Assembly (NCBI GenBank): GCA_016179845.1
Contig: JACPCK010000014.1
Coordinates: 1 to 63,940 of the forward strand
DNA length: 63,940 nucleotides
Direction: 5' to 3'
Origin: Chloroflexota bacterium
GTDB taxonomy: Bacteria; Chloroflexota; Dehalococcoidia; Lucifugimonadales; JACPCK01
Positions within the stretch are counted from its first letter, which is position 1. Each line of letters starts with the position of its first letter. Shown here piece after piece: positions 42,914 through 51,875 of this stretch. The notes under the pieces were generated by a model. It was given only the letters and a program-made list of their open reading frames with translations. It had not been told where the DNA came from and searched no databases. Made by a program: the position numbers and the translations under genes.

Positions 42914-43892
42914 TAACCTCCTCCGGAAGAAACAGTACCCTGCTTCCGTTGGCCACAAACCTGAAGGAGAGGGTGCGGTAGTCCTTGAGGGCCTTCCTCA
43001 CCATCTCGCGGGTTCCTTGGGCGCAGTAGAAGAGGAGGAAGCCGCCCCCGCCTGCCCCCAGCACCTTGCCACCAAGGGCGCCCGCTGATCGGGCACACTC
43101 GTAGACCTCATCGATGACCTGATTGGTTATCACTGTAGCCAGGCTTTTCTTGAGCCGCCAGGCTTCGTGGAGCAGGCGGCCGAGATCATCAAGGCGGCCC
43201 TCCTCAAGACACTTCCGGGCCTCCTGGGCCTGTCCCTTCATCTGTTCGAGGGTCCCTGCCTTCTGGGGAATGTTCTCTCTCTGTTCTCTTAGAATATGCC
43301 CGGCATCTCTACCAATGCCGCTATACACCAGCAGCAACGAGTCCTCCAGGCCCGCCCGCGCCTTCTCGGACAGCTTCACCGGACGCACCTTTACATCCTC
43401 ATCAGGGCCGAAAGTGATGTAGTTGAAATTGCCGAAAGCACAGGCATATTGGTCTTGCTTGCCAATGGGCCTGCCAAGCCGCTGTATCTCTATCTCACAG
43501 GCCTTTTCCGCCAGGAACTCTGGTGAGTGCTGGACACCCTGGTAGAGAAACAAGGCGTTCAGAATGCCCACGGTCAGTGCTCCAGAGGAGCCCAGCCCGG
43601 AGCCCCATGCCGGCACGTCGGACATAGTAACCACATTGACGCCATCTCTCACATTAGTTATCAAGAGGGCTTCCCGCACAAGATCGTGCTTCAGTTCCTC
43701 TACAGAGCTTACTACCTCGTTCTGATAATAGTTGACGCTGACGCCGCTTTCAAACCGGTCGTTCACTATGATGAAGACGTACTTGTTGATGGTGCTTGTG
43801 AGGACAGCACCTCCGTGCTCCCGGTAGAACTCAGGGATGTCGGTGCCGCCACCGGCAAAGCTTATCCTCAATGGGGTCTGGCAGATGATCAT
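42897..43892 (-). CDS. hddA: GHMP kinase, D,D-heptose 7-phosphate kinase (HddA type)
   Basis: Encodes 331 aa. RISFAGGGTDIPEFYREHGG is the HddA-type N-terminus, and GSGLGSSGALTVGILNALF is the GHMP phosphate loop. GAGGGGFLLFYC is the C-terminal motif. It phosphorylates heptose 7-phosphate at C1. With GmhA and GmhB it makes the precursor of GDP-D,D-heptose. The matching guanylyltransferase (HddC) is not identified here, although an interrupted nucleotidyltransferase lies 3 kb upstream. Confidence 0.9.
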   Translation of the reverse strand: MIICQTPLRISFAGGGTDIPEFYREHGGAVLTSTINKYVFIIVNDRFESGVSVNYYQNEVVSSVEELKHDLVREALLITNVRDGVNVVTMSDVPAWGSGLGSSGALTVGILNALFLYQGVQHSPEFLAEKACEIEIQRLGRPIGKQDQYACAFGNFNYITFGPDEDVKVRPVKLSEKARAGLEDSLLLVYSGIGRDAGHILREQRENIPQKAGTLEQMKGQAQEARKCLEEGRLDDLGRLLHEAWRLKKSLATVITNQVIDEVYECARSAGALGGKVLGAGGGGFLLFYCAQGTREMVRKALKDYRTLSFRFVANGSRVLFLPEEVSEKGS

Positions 43893-43929
43893 TCCTGTAT
43901 CCAGCCCTCCAGACTATGGGCCAAGCCCC

Positions 43930-44448
43930 TCATCCATGGACCTTGAACCAGTCGTAGGGCACCTGAGGGTCGAAGGGGTCCACTCTGTACTCGTCGGGAT
44001 CATCGTGTCTGTAGGGCTCCGTTGGGCAGTTTAGCATAAAGGCGGGCTCGGTGCCGTAGCCCTTGCTGCCGTGCAGCACCAGGGGAGGGATAGAGACCAG
44101 CAGCGGGTTATCTTCGCCCATGGAAAACTCGTTGACCTCACCCTTGGTGGGAGAGTCTTCCCGTGGATCGTAAAGCACCAGCTTGGCCATGCCCTTGACC
44201 ACGGCGATGTTGTCTGTCTGGACCTTGTGATAGTGCCACCCCTTGACGATGCCAGGGTAGCACGTGGTTATGTACACCTGTCCGAATTTCTGGAAAAAGG
44301 GGTCGTCGCAGCGGAAGACCTCCGCCAGCTTGCCCCGCTCGTCAGTGATCCACCGTAGCTGTTTTACGTGGACACCTTCTATCCTGCGGGTCCTCTTGGC
44401 CTCCCACTTTCGGCCTGACACCAGCATCTTCCAGGTGCCTCCTTTCAT
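43930..44448 (-). CDS. rfbC: dTDP-4-dehydrorhamnose 3,5-epimerase-like cupin
   Basis: Encodes 172 aa. GIVKGWHYHKVQTDNIAVVK carries the catalytic His region of RmlC (KGWHYHxxQxD), and PPLVLHGSKGYGTEPAFMLN and YRHDDPDEYRVDPFDP are the conserved later strands. The enzyme epimerises C3 and C5 of dTDP-4-keto-6-deoxyglucose or a related nucleotide sugar. It follows the RfbD-like gene by five bases. A clear RmlB dehydratase is not present. Confidence 0.88.
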   Translation of the reverse strand: MKGGTWKMLVSGRKWEAKRTRRIEGVHVKQLRWITDERGKLAEVFRCDDPFFQKFGQVYITTCYPGIVKGWHYHKVQTDNIAVVKGMAKLVLYDPREDSPTKGEVNEFSMGEDNPLLVSIPPLVLHGSKGYGTEPAFMLNCPTEPYRHDDPDEYRVDPFDPQVPYDWFKVHG

Positions 44449-44453
44449 GCGCT

Positions 44454-45323
44454 CTAAGAGCGCTGATCCCCCAGCGTCGCCACATACTCCCTTACGGCGT
44501 CTTCCCAGGGCCGCATGTCGTCCATGCCCAGCAGCTTCAAGTGAAAATGGCCGAGAACAGAGTAGCCCGGCCGCTTTACTACGGATGGATATTCACTGGA
44601 AGAGATTGGTACGCACTGTGCGGGGATACCCGCGGACTTGATTATGTGGCTAGCAAACTCAAACCAGGAGCAGCTTCCGCTGTTGGTCACATGGAACGTG
44701 CCGTACTGGTCCTCTATCAGAAGCTGGCGGACCTTGGCCGCCAGGTCCACCGTGTAGGTGGGGCTCATGACTTGGTCATTGACGACACGCACCTCGCCTC
44801 TCTCCTTGGCCAACCGCAGGATGGTAGAGACGAAGTTGCCCCCCTTCACCCGGCTCCCCTGGCTCCCAAAAAGGGAGGAGGTGCGCACGATCAGGTGGCG
44901 TGGGCACATCTGCCGCACCAGCTCTTCGCCCGCCGCCTTTGTCCTCCCAAGAACGTTTATGGGGCCCACCGGATCGAACTCGGTGTACGGCTCACTTCTC
45001 TGGGAATCGGCCCCGAAAACGTAGTCGCTGCTGATGAACACTGCCTTTGCGCCTATGGTGTTGCACACAATAGCCACGTTCTTGGCCCCGATGGTGTTAA
45101 CCTGGTAAGCATGCTGTGCATCGCGTTCACAGGCTTCGACATTGGTGAAGGATGCACAGTTGACCACGGCATCAGGCCGAAGGCGATGCAAACCTTCCCG
45201 GACCGAACTGAACGCAGTTATGTCCAAATCCTGATGTCGAAGGGGTATGAACGTTCTCTCGTCAAAGACACGACAAATATCACTCCCCAACTGGCCGGAC
45301 GCACCGATTACAGCCACGTTCAT
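44454..45323 (-). CDS. rfbD: RfbD-like dTDP-4-dehydrorhamnose reductase with altered active site
   Basis: Encodes 289 aa. VAVIGASGQLGSDICRVF is the NAD(P) loop of RfbD, and VNCASFTNVEACERD and ISSDYVFGADS are family motifs. In the usual Y-x-x-x-K site the sequence reads INVLGRTKAAGE: Leu replaces the catalytic Tyr while Lys is kept. The codon is CTT, not one base away from a Tyr codon. It reduces 4-keto-rhamnose in the canonical pathway; with the change, activity is doubtful or the substrate differs. It lies between RfbC and an A/T-richer SDR gene. Confidence 0.82.
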   Translation of the reverse strand: MNVAVIGASGQLGSDICRVFDERTFIPLRHQDLDITAFSSVREGLHRLRPDAVVNCASFTNVEACERDAQHAYQVNTIGAKNVAIVCNTIGAKAVFISSDYVFGADSQRSEPYTEFDPVGPINVLGRTKAAGEELVRQMCPRHLIVRTSSLFGSQGSRVKGGNFVSTILRLAKERGEVRVVNDQVMSPTYTVDLAAKVRQLLIEDQYGTFHVTNSGSCSWFEFASHIIKSAGIPAQCVPISSSEYPSVVKRPGYSVLGHFHLKLLGMDDMRPWEDAVREYVATLGDQRS

Positions 45324-45381
45324 ACGAGGTTTGTTCCTGCTCCATCATGAACGTTGATTAATTTGATCATCGCTTACAATC

Positions 45382-46413
45382 CTAGAGGATTACCCCGTTT
45401 TGGGTTACGGAATTTATGACACCTTGCCAGTGCTGAAGGGTTTTGTACCATTCCACTGTTCGAGTGGTTGGCCCGTCAGTAATACGCCCCGCTTCCAAAG
45501 CAGTGTATATCTCACCGACCCCGTCTTCAATGGAATAGAGAGTCTTATATCCCAGTTTCTGCTCTATTTTCTTAAAGGTGGTCCTGTATGATCTATGATC
45601 AGGAAAACCATACCACTCTATCTGGAGAGGTCTTCCGAGGGCCTTTGCCACTCGCTCGGCAAGGGGTAGTATTTGGACGTTCTGTTCATCAGCTCCTACG
45701 TTGAAAAGCTCACCATTTACGTCTTGTAGCTCAGCTTCCAATGCGGCTATAAATGCGCGGCAGGTGTCCTTGACATGGACGATCGGCCTCCACTGGCTTC
45801 CATCTCTTAATATCGGAAGCTTACCTGTTTTGAATAGACCTACGGTCATTCCGTTAACAACAGTGTCGAACCGCATTCTAAGGGAAGCTCCGTATACGGA
45901 TGCTTGCCTCAGTACGGTAACTACAAAGTCCTTTGACGCTAGTGGGATTACTTCTTGCTCAGCCTGGTAGTTAGCTTTTGAATAAGTGGTGAGGGGATTG
46001 GGGGTGGACGTTTCGTCAACCACCTCTTCTTGGAAGCCGTAGATGCTACATGAGGATGCCAGGACATAGCGTTTGACGCCTTTCTGACGGGCAAGATTGG
46101 CCACCCTCACCCGACCCTTGTAGTTTATCTCGTAGGTCTTCTCTGGATTCAATTCCCCAACGGGGTCGTTCGACAGCGCCGCCAAGTCCAGCACAGCGTC
46201 AACACCTTGCAGCATCGAAGGATCGAACCAACGGATGTCATCCTTCACTATCTTAAGGTTCGGGTTCCCCACTAAATGGGCCAGCGTAGGTCCAAAGAAA
46301 AGGCGGTCAAGGACAACGACCCGATACCCTTCCTCCAAAAGCATTCCTGTAAGAACAGATCCTATGTAACCTGCTCCTCCTGTTACCAGCACTGTCCGTA
46401 TGTCGTTCGTCAT
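45382..46413 (-). CDS. NAD-dependent nucleotide-sugar epimerase/dehydratase (SDR)
   Basis: The ATG at 46413 is preceded by GGTTGGGG; an in-frame ATG at 46431 abuts the upstream stop and is also possible. About 343 aa. TVLVTGGAGYIGSVLTGML is the nucleotide loop and LASSCSIYGFQ the serine motif. At the Y-x-x-x-K position it reads TYSKANYQAE, so Asn stands where Lys is expected. The gene looks A/T-richer than its neighbours, which suggests separate acquisition. The exact reaction is not known; it may supply a sugar for the glycan. Confidence 0.82.
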   Translation of the reverse strand: MTNDIRTVLVTGGAGYIGSVLTGMLLEEGYRVVVLDRLFFGPTLAHLVGNPNLKIVKDDIRWFDPSMLQGVDAVLDLAALSNDPVGELNPEKTYEINYKGRVRVANLARQKGVKRYVLASSCSIYGFQEEVVDETSTPNPLTTYSKANYQAEQEVIPLASKDFVVTVLRQASVYGASLRMRFDTVVNGMTVGLFKTGKLPILRDGSQWRPIVHVKDTCRAFIAALEAELQDVNGELFNVGADEQNVQILPLAERVAKALGRPLQIEWYGFPDHRSYRTTFKKIEQKLGYKTLYSIEDGVGEIYTALEAGRITDGPTTRTVEWYKTLQHWQGVINSVTQNGVIL

Positions 46414-46431
46414 GAGAACCCCAACCTGCAT

Positions 46432-47398
46432 TTATCTGTAGACATACTCTCCTGATGACTCATCGCCTTTGGAGCGCACCTCTATCTGAGAATCGTCTCC
46501 CAGCACAGTCCTGACTTCAATTCTGCGCTCTCCTCCAGCGTGCAAACTCACTCTCCGGCCTAGCATACTCTGCTTTATAACCAAGGGCCCGGTGACCCGG
46601 CACCCTTCCAGGGCTATAGAGTCTATCACCTCGGCACCTTCAATGAAAGTCCCCGCTCCAATGGAGACGTAGGGACCCAGGGTGGCCTTCACTATGCGGC
46701 AGCCCTCTCCGATGCACACGGGGCCCCTGAGGATGCTCCCCACTGAAATGGCGTACCATCCTGCCAGCCTTAATCACCCCCATTACGGCGTTGGTTAGCT
46801 CCAGCTCTCCGCGATCTGATGGCGATATGCTATCCATGACCCGATGGATCTCCGGCGAGAATATGTAGATGCCTAACAGCGCCAGGTCACTCAAGGCTTC
46901 ACTCGGCTTTTCCACCACAGATTTGACGCTACCGTCAGGCTGCACCACGACAATACCGTAGCGGGTAGGCTCCTCAACCCTCTGGGTCACCAGCAGGCCG
47001 TCGCAAGGATGTGCTAAGAAATCAGCAACAATCCCCGCGAAGTCGAAGCCGTATACGTTGTCTCCCAGTACCATCAGGAAGGAGCTGCTCCCCAGGAACT
47101 CCCGGGAGATCCTTACCGTGTCGGCAAGGCCCCTGGGCTCTTCTTGCACCAGGTAGGTGAAGCGGGCATCCCACCGGCTCCCGTCACCGACAATTCTAAT
47201 GGTCTCTTTGGCGTGGGGAGCAGAGACCACTAGGCCTATCTCTCTGACGCCCAGCGCTCTCACTTTTTCCAGAATGTAGAATAGCACCGGCTTGTTGGCG
47301 ATGGGTAGTAGCTGTTTGGTGATGCTATAGGTAAACGGACGTAGCCTGGTGCCGCTGCCTCCGACCAGGACGAGGGCCTTGTCGACTTGCCTTTTCAC
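46432..47398 (-). pseudogene. Sugar-1-phosphate nucleotidyltransferase (RmlA-long type), interrupted by deletion and frameshift
   Basis: The first part begins at GTG 47398 (overlapping the sugar transferase stop) and gives a nucleotidyltransferase domain: VLVGGSGTRLRPFTYSITKQ, MVLGDNVYGFDF, RYGIVVVQPDG and VEKPSEALSD. After GVIKAGRMVRHFS near 46750 the frame shifts. Another frame starting near 46743 continues with the left-handed beta-helix domain (GSILRGPVCIGEGCRI, GPYVSIGAGTFIEGAEVIDS). The WWKDTGKPEDLLEANR-like linker expected between them is missing, so roughly 40-55 codons are deleted and the rest is out of frame. Probably inactive unless the two parts assemble. It would have made an NDP-sugar for the locus. 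Confidence 0.8.
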
Positions 47399-48012
47399 AG
47401 CTTCTTGCCCCGCTTCTCCCAACGGCCTCTGAAGGTAATCCAAAGGGACAGGAAAAGCAACTTGAGGTCCACCCCAAGCCCCATCCGCTTGATGTAGAGC
47501 AAGTCGTAGCGCAGCTTCTGCCGCGGAAGGTCCCGGTTGCCAAAGATCTGGGCGAGCCCGGTGAGGCCGGGCCTTACCTGGAGACGGCGCTCGAACCCGT
47601 TTATTTGAGAGGCCCAGTGGCGGTGCTCTTCTTCCGCCAGGGCCCGCGGGCCCACAAAGCTCATCTCCCCCCGCAGGATGTTTATCACCTGGGGTAGCTC
47701 GTCCAGGGCTGTGTGACGGAGGACGCGGCCCACCCTCGTGAGCCTGGGGTCCTTCTCCGCGGTCCAGACGGCCCCTATCTTGTCAGCGTCCTTCACCATG
47801 GTGCGGAACTTCAGGGCATAGAACGTGCGACCGCTTTTCCCTATCCTCCTCTGGCGATAGAGAACAGGCCCCCGGTCGTCCAGGAAGATAGCCAGCGGTA
47901 TAAGGCCCCAGATGAGCGTCCACATGGGCAAAAGGAGCAGGTGGGCCACCGCGAATATGGCCAGGTCCACGGGCCTCTTGTAGGCGGGTTCCCTCGACTC
48001 AGCGGGGGCCAT
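47395..48012 (-). CDS. Initiating bacterial sugar transferase (WcaJ/PglC-like)
   Basis: The ATG at 48012 is chosen; it lies four bases past the asparagine synthase stop, and the longer frame merely runs back into that gene. About 205 aa. One membrane segment (LAIFAVAHLLLLPMWTLIWG), then the conserved catalytic core: YRQRRIGKSGRTFYALKFRT, RHTALDELPQVINILRGEMS, FVGPRALAEEE and VRPGLTGLAQI. It moves a sugar phosphate to undecaprenyl phosphate to start the repeat unit. Its TGA overlaps the next start (GTGA). Confidence 0.93.
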   Translation of the reverse strand: MAPAESREPAYKRPVDLAIFAVAHLLLLPMWTLIWGLIPLAIFLDDRGPVLYRQRRIGKSGRTFYALKFRTMVKDADKIGAVWTAEKDPRLTRVGRVLRHTALDELPQVINILRGEMSFVGPRALAEEEHRHWASQINGFERRLQVRPGLTGLAQIFGNRDLPRQKLRYDLLYIKRMGLGVDLKLLFLSLWITFRGRWEKRGKKL

Positions 48013-48016
48013 CGGG

Positions 48017-49888
48017 CTAGAGACCCCACCTCTCCATCCACTTGGCCAGGACATAGAGTGCCCAGGGGCGCACCCAGCTCACCCTACCTTTGAGAAAAGA
48101 GTCCCATACCGAATCCACACCGTCCCGGTCAAGGACGCCCTGTGCCAGGGAAAGGGCCTCTTTCCTGTACCCGGCCCCTTCCTGGCGCAGCCAGGGGGCC
48201 ATCGGGAAGGCGAACCCCTGTTTCCGCCTGCTGACCACCTCCCTGGGCAGGTCTGGCCCCATCGCCCTGATGAGAAGGCCCTTGGGACCCCCATCTGTTT
48301 TAAACTTGATCGGGAGGGATGCTACCAGCTCGGCCAGCTCATGGTCCACAAAGGGGACTCTCACCTCAATGGAGTGGGCCATGCTCATTACGTCGGTGTC
48401 CTTAAGAAGCTGGTTGTGCATGTAGGCCCTGAGCTCCAGCCAGGAGACGTAGTTAGCTACCTCCCGTCCGTTTCTTTCTGAGCCACCATCGAAGCTACAG
48501 GCAGTGAGGTTTTGAAGGTGCTCCACGGGCTGGAAGGGTTCTGCGCTGCTGGCCCACTCCTTGTCCAGGAGCGTTTCTATCTCCGGAGGCGAGAAGACTC
48601 CTCTGCTGGAGAAATAGGCCGCCTCTAGTGGCTGGCGCTGTCCTAGGAAATAGCGGAGCCTCCTGGTCTTTTCAGTCTCGGTCAACAAGCGGGACACGCC
48701 GCCCGCCAGCGCAGAAGCGCCGGGGACCCTCCTCAGTGCCAGGAGACGGGGGACGTTGGAGAAAGTCCTGTAGCCATAGAACAGCTCGTCGCTGCCCAGG
48801 CCTGAGAGGGCTACCACAGTCCCAGTCTCCTTGGAGAGACGGGAAACGAAATAGGTGTTGATGCCGTCGATGGTGGGCTGGTCCATGGCGCCGACGATGG
48901 AGTCCATCTGGCCCAGGACCTCCGCAACGCCAACCCGGTGCTCTGTGTGCTCGGTGCCGAATTTCTGGGCCACCAGACGGGCGTAGTGAGCCTCGTCGTA
49001 CTCGCTCTCGGCAAAAGATATGTTGAGGGTTCTGATGGGGCCGTTGTGGTGCCGCCGCATCAGGGCCACCAGGGCGGTGGAATCGATGCCGCCGCTGAGG
49101 AAAACGCCAACGGGAACGTCGCTCACCAGGTGGGCCTTTACCGATTCCTCCAGGCAGGCACTGACCCTGTCTACAGAGTCTGCCTCTGTGATGAGACCCT
49201 CCTGGAAGGAGAGGCTCCAGTAGCTACGTGCCTGGACCTTGCCTTGCTCGACTTCCAGGTACTGGCCGGGCTCCAGGGCCCTGACGCCGTGGATCAGGGT
49301 GTAGGGGGAAGGAAGGCTGCCGAAGGCCAGAAAGCCCTGGAGTCCGACCCGATCGACTATGGGTTCAATGAGGCCGGAGAGCAGAAGGGCCCGCACCTCC
49401 GAAGCGAAGGCGAAGATGTTGCCGTCTTCGTAGTAGTACAGGGGCTTGATACCGAAACGGTCCCTGGCCAGGAAGAGGCTCTTGGCCCTCTCATTCCATA
49501 CAGCGAAGGCGAACATACCGCGCATGCCCGCCACGCACTGCGGGCCCTCCTCCTCGTAGGCATGGACGATGACCTCTGTGTCAGACCTGGAGCGGAACGT
49601 GTGGCCTTTCTGCTGCAATCTATCCCTTAGGCGCAGGAAGTTATACACCTCGCCGTTGTGCACCACCCAGAAGGCGCCATCCTCGTTGGGCATAGGCTGG
49701 TGCCCCGCAGGGGAGAGGTCGATGATGGAGAGGCGGCGGTTCACCAGACCCAGTTTCCCGTCGGGGTTTACGTAGAGACCTGTGTCGTCGGGGCCCCGGT
49801 GGGCCATCGCTTCCTGCATCTTCAACAGGGGGGCCCTCAGGTCCAGTGCTGTCGTCCCCTTAAGGAGTATGCCGGCGATGCCGCACAA
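48017..49888 (-). CDS. asnB: Asparagine synthase (glutamine-hydrolysing)
   Basis: The start is set at TTG 49888 because the mature enzyme must begin with Cys (M-CGIAGIL), and an AAAGGA box is a few bases upstream; the longer frame is a shadow. It encodes 623 aa. The glutamine amidotransferase domain has CGIAGILLKG and AHRGPDDTG; the synthase domain has the ATP loop GVFLSGGIDSTALVAL and SGLGSDELFYGY. It converts aspartate to asparagine, or acts on a sugar carboxylate as in some polysaccharide loci. Between a sugar transferase and WecB, the latter is plausible. Confidence 0.93.
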   Translation of the reverse strand: MCGIAGILLKGTTALDLRAPLLKMQEAMAHRGPDDTGLYVNPDGKLGLVNRRLSIIDLSPAGHQPMPNEDGAFWVVHNGEVYNFLRLRDRLQQKGHTFRSRSDTEVIVHAYEEEGPQCVAGMRGMFAFAVWNERAKSLFLARDRFGIKPLYYYEDGNIFAFASEVRALLLSGLIEPIVDRVGLQGFLAFGSLPSPYTLIHGVRALEPGQYLEVEQGKVQARSYWSLSFQEGLITEADSVDRVSACLEESVKAHLVSDVPVGVFLSGGIDSTALVALMRRHHNGPIRTLNISFAESEYDEAHYARLVAQKFGTEHTEHRVGVAEVLGQMDSIVGAMDQPTIDGINTYFVSRLSKETGTVVALSGLGSDELFYGYRTFSNVPRLLALRRVPGASALAGGVSRLLTETEKTRRLRYFLGQRQPLEAAYFSSRGVFSPPEIETLLDKEWASSAEPFQPVEHLQNLTACSFDGGSERNGREVANYVSWLELRAYMHNQLLKDTDVMSMAHSIEVRVPFVDHELAELVASLPIKFKTDGGPKGLLIRAMGPDLPREVVSRRKQGFAFPMAPWLRQEGAGYRKEALSLAQGVLDRDGVDSVWDSFLKGRVSWVRPWALYVLAKWMERWGL

Positions 49889-49890
49889 CC

Positions 49891-51066
49891 CTATCTGTCC
49901 TTTCTTTCCTTGAGGGCCTGCACGAGGATCGCCGCTATTCGCTGGGCAGCCTGCCCGTCCCACAGCGGTGGCGCTTTGCCCCTCTTGGACGGGTGGGACA
50001 AGGCCTGTAGGGCTTCCGCAAGGACCACTTCCGGGTCCCGGCCCACTATCTTGTTCGTGCCGTGGGTCACAGTCACCGGCCTCTCTGTGTTTTCCCTCAG
50101 GGTCAGGCATGGAACACCCAGCACTGTCGTCTCCTCCTGGACGCCTCCGGAATCCGTCATGACCAGCCGGGCGTGCTTGAGCAGGTGCAGGAAGTCCAGG
50201 TAGCCGAGGGGACTGAGCAGGAGAGGCTTGCTTTTCATGGACCCTTCTACTGGGCCTGGGCTACTCTCACAGAACTGGCCTTTCAGGCCAAAGGTCTCCA
50301 GCCGCTGAAGGGTGCGGGGATGGGCTGGGAAGACCACCGGTATGTGCTGGGCAAGGGCGACCAGGGTCCGGGCCAGTCCCCCCAGGACCTGGGGGGAGTC
50401 CACGCTGGACGGCCGATGAAGGGTTACCAGGGCGTACTCCGCCTCTTCCAGGTGCAGTTGTGCCCTTATTCCTGAGGCCTCCGCCCGCGCGGAAAAGGCC
50501 TTGAGGGTATCTATCATGACGTTCCCCACAAAATGGACCTTCTCGTCGGGGATACCCTCCGCCCGCAGGTTTCTGATGGCGCTCTCCTCAGTCACAAAGA
50601 GGAGGTCGGCCAGGGCATCGGTGACCAGCCTGTTGATCTCCTCTGGCATGGTCCTGTCGAAGCTGCGGAGCCCCGCCTCCACGTGGGCTAGCAGGGGCCT
50701 CTCACCTCGATAGCTATCGGGGCCGTCGGGATACTCCATCTTGGCTGTCGCCAGGGCGCAAGCGAGGGTAGAGTTAACATCGCCCACGACTACTACCGCC
50801 GCCGGTCGCTCCTTGAGAAGCACGTCCTCGAACCTCTCCAGGACCCTGGCAGTCTGGACGGCCTGGCTCGCTGAGCCAATGCCCAGGTAGACGTCGGGAC
50901 GCGGCAGCTCCAGGTCTGCGAAGAAGATGTCCGACATCAGCTCGTCATAGTGTTGCCCCGTGTGGATCAGGACCACCGTGGTCTCCGGCAGCCCCTTTAG
51001 CTCCTTTACCAGGGGTGCCGCCTTCATGAAGTTGGGCCTGGCCCCTACACAGACCAGAATCTTCAA
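49891..51066 (-). CDS. wecB: UDP-N-acetylglucosamine 2-epimerase (non-hydrolysing)
   Basis: Encodes 391 aa. VCVGARPNFMKAAPLVKELK at the N-terminus, THVEAGLRSFD-like HVEAGLRSFDRTMPEEINRL, and TDSGGVQEETTVLGVPCLTL are hallmark motifs. It interconverts UDP-GlcNAc and UDP-ManNAc. Its partner for ManNAc transfer, a WecG/TagA-type enzyme, lies directly upstream and is separated by only five bases. Confidence 0.94.
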   Translation of the reverse strand: MKILVCVGARPNFMKAAPLVKELKGLPETTVVLIHTGQHYDELMSDIFFADLELPRPDVYLGIGSASQAVQTARVLERFEDVLLKERPAAVVVVGDVNSTLACALATAKMEYPDGPDSYRGERPLLAHVEAGLRSFDRTMPEEINRLVTDALADLLFVTEESAIRNLRAEGIPDEKVHFVGNVMIDTLKAFSARAEASGIRAQLHLEEAEYALVTLHRPSSVDSPQVLGGLARTLVALAQHIPVVFPAHPRTLQRLETFGLKGQFCESSPGPVEGSMKSKPLLLSPLGYLDFLHLLKHARLVMTDSGGVQEETTVLGVPCLTLRENTERPVTVTHGTNKIVGRDPEVVLAEALQALSHPSKRGKAPPLWDGQAAQRIAAILVQALKERKDR

Positions 51067-51071
51067 TGTCT

Positions 51072-51875
51072 CTACCCCTTCTCCAGCCTATCGGGAGCAG
51101 GTGGGGTTGCCCCTTTCTGGCGGGCAAGCTGCTCTTCCGTGGTCTTGGGGCCCGCTACCTTGGCCCTGACCACAAGGAAGATGAAATAGGGCAATCCCGA
51201 CATGATTCTAATACGTTGGGGCTGGCGAGCAAGGCGGAAGAGCCACTCCAGCCCCATCCTGCCCATCCATGCGGGTGTCCGGGGCAGCCTCCCAGAGAGA
51301 ATATCGAAGCTGCCACCTACGCCCATGCAGACCGGAATGGGCACCTCTTTTCGAATGCGTTCAATCCACCGCTCCTGGAGGCTTGCGCCCATGGCCACTG
51401 CAAGGAAGTCCGGCGATAGCTCCTTGAGCTGCCGCAGGACTTCCTTGCCTTCCGTATCGCTGAGGTAGCCGTGGTGGTAGCCTATAAGGTGAAGGCCAGG
51501 GTATTGGCGGGAGACATAGCGGGCCGTCGCCTCTATTACCTGTGGGGAGGCGCCCAGAAGGTATACCCCCTTCTTTTCTTCGTGGGCCAACCCCAGGGCC
51601 TCCTGCACTAGCTCCACACCCGGGATGCGCTTCTGCCTGATACCGTAGAGGAAGCGAAGGGCCCAGCATATTCCAGCCGAGTCGGCATAGACAAGCTCTG
51701 CCTGACGCACGTAGTCTGCAAACGCCTGATCCTTGAGAGCCCTCACCACCTTGAGGGAGTTAAGGGCCAGGAGGTGGTGGGACACCCCTTTGGTCTGTAG
51801 CATCTGTCTGATCCTGCCTACGGCCTCCTCTCTGGAGAGGATATCAATGGGGCAGGACAGAAGGGTCACCCTCAA
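51072..51875 (-). CDS. WecG/TagA/CpsF-family glycosyltransferase
   Basis: Start uncertain: TTG 51875, overlapping the previous stop (TTGA), gives the usual M-R-V start; GTG 51869 is also possible. About 267 aa. Conserved motifs are LLSCPIDILSREEAV, YADSAGICWALRFLYG, VYLLGASPQVIEATARYV and AVAMGASLQERWIERI with GVGGSFDILSGRLPRTPAWM. The family (GT26) transfers ManNAc or ManNAcA to the growing lipid-linked chain. It is probably the partner of WecB. Confidence 0.9.
   Translation of the reverse strand: MRVTLLSCPIDILSREEAVGRIRQMLQTKGVSHHLLALNSLKVVRALKDQAFADYVRQAELVYADSAGICWALRFLYGIRQKRIPGVELVQEALGLAHEEKKGVYLLGASPQVIEATARYVSRQYPGLHLIGYHHGYLSDTEGKEVLRQLKELSPDFLAVAMGASLQERWIERIRKEVPIPVCMGVGGSFDILSGRLPRTPAWMGRMGLEWLFRLARQPQRIRIMSGLPYFIFLVVRAKVAGPKTTEEQLARQKGATPPAPDRLEKG

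Noticed and set aside
48130-50110. N-terminal extension of the asparagine synthase frame to 50110
   Set aside because: The family needs a Cys right after the initiator, found at TTG 49888; the extension is a shadow of wecB.
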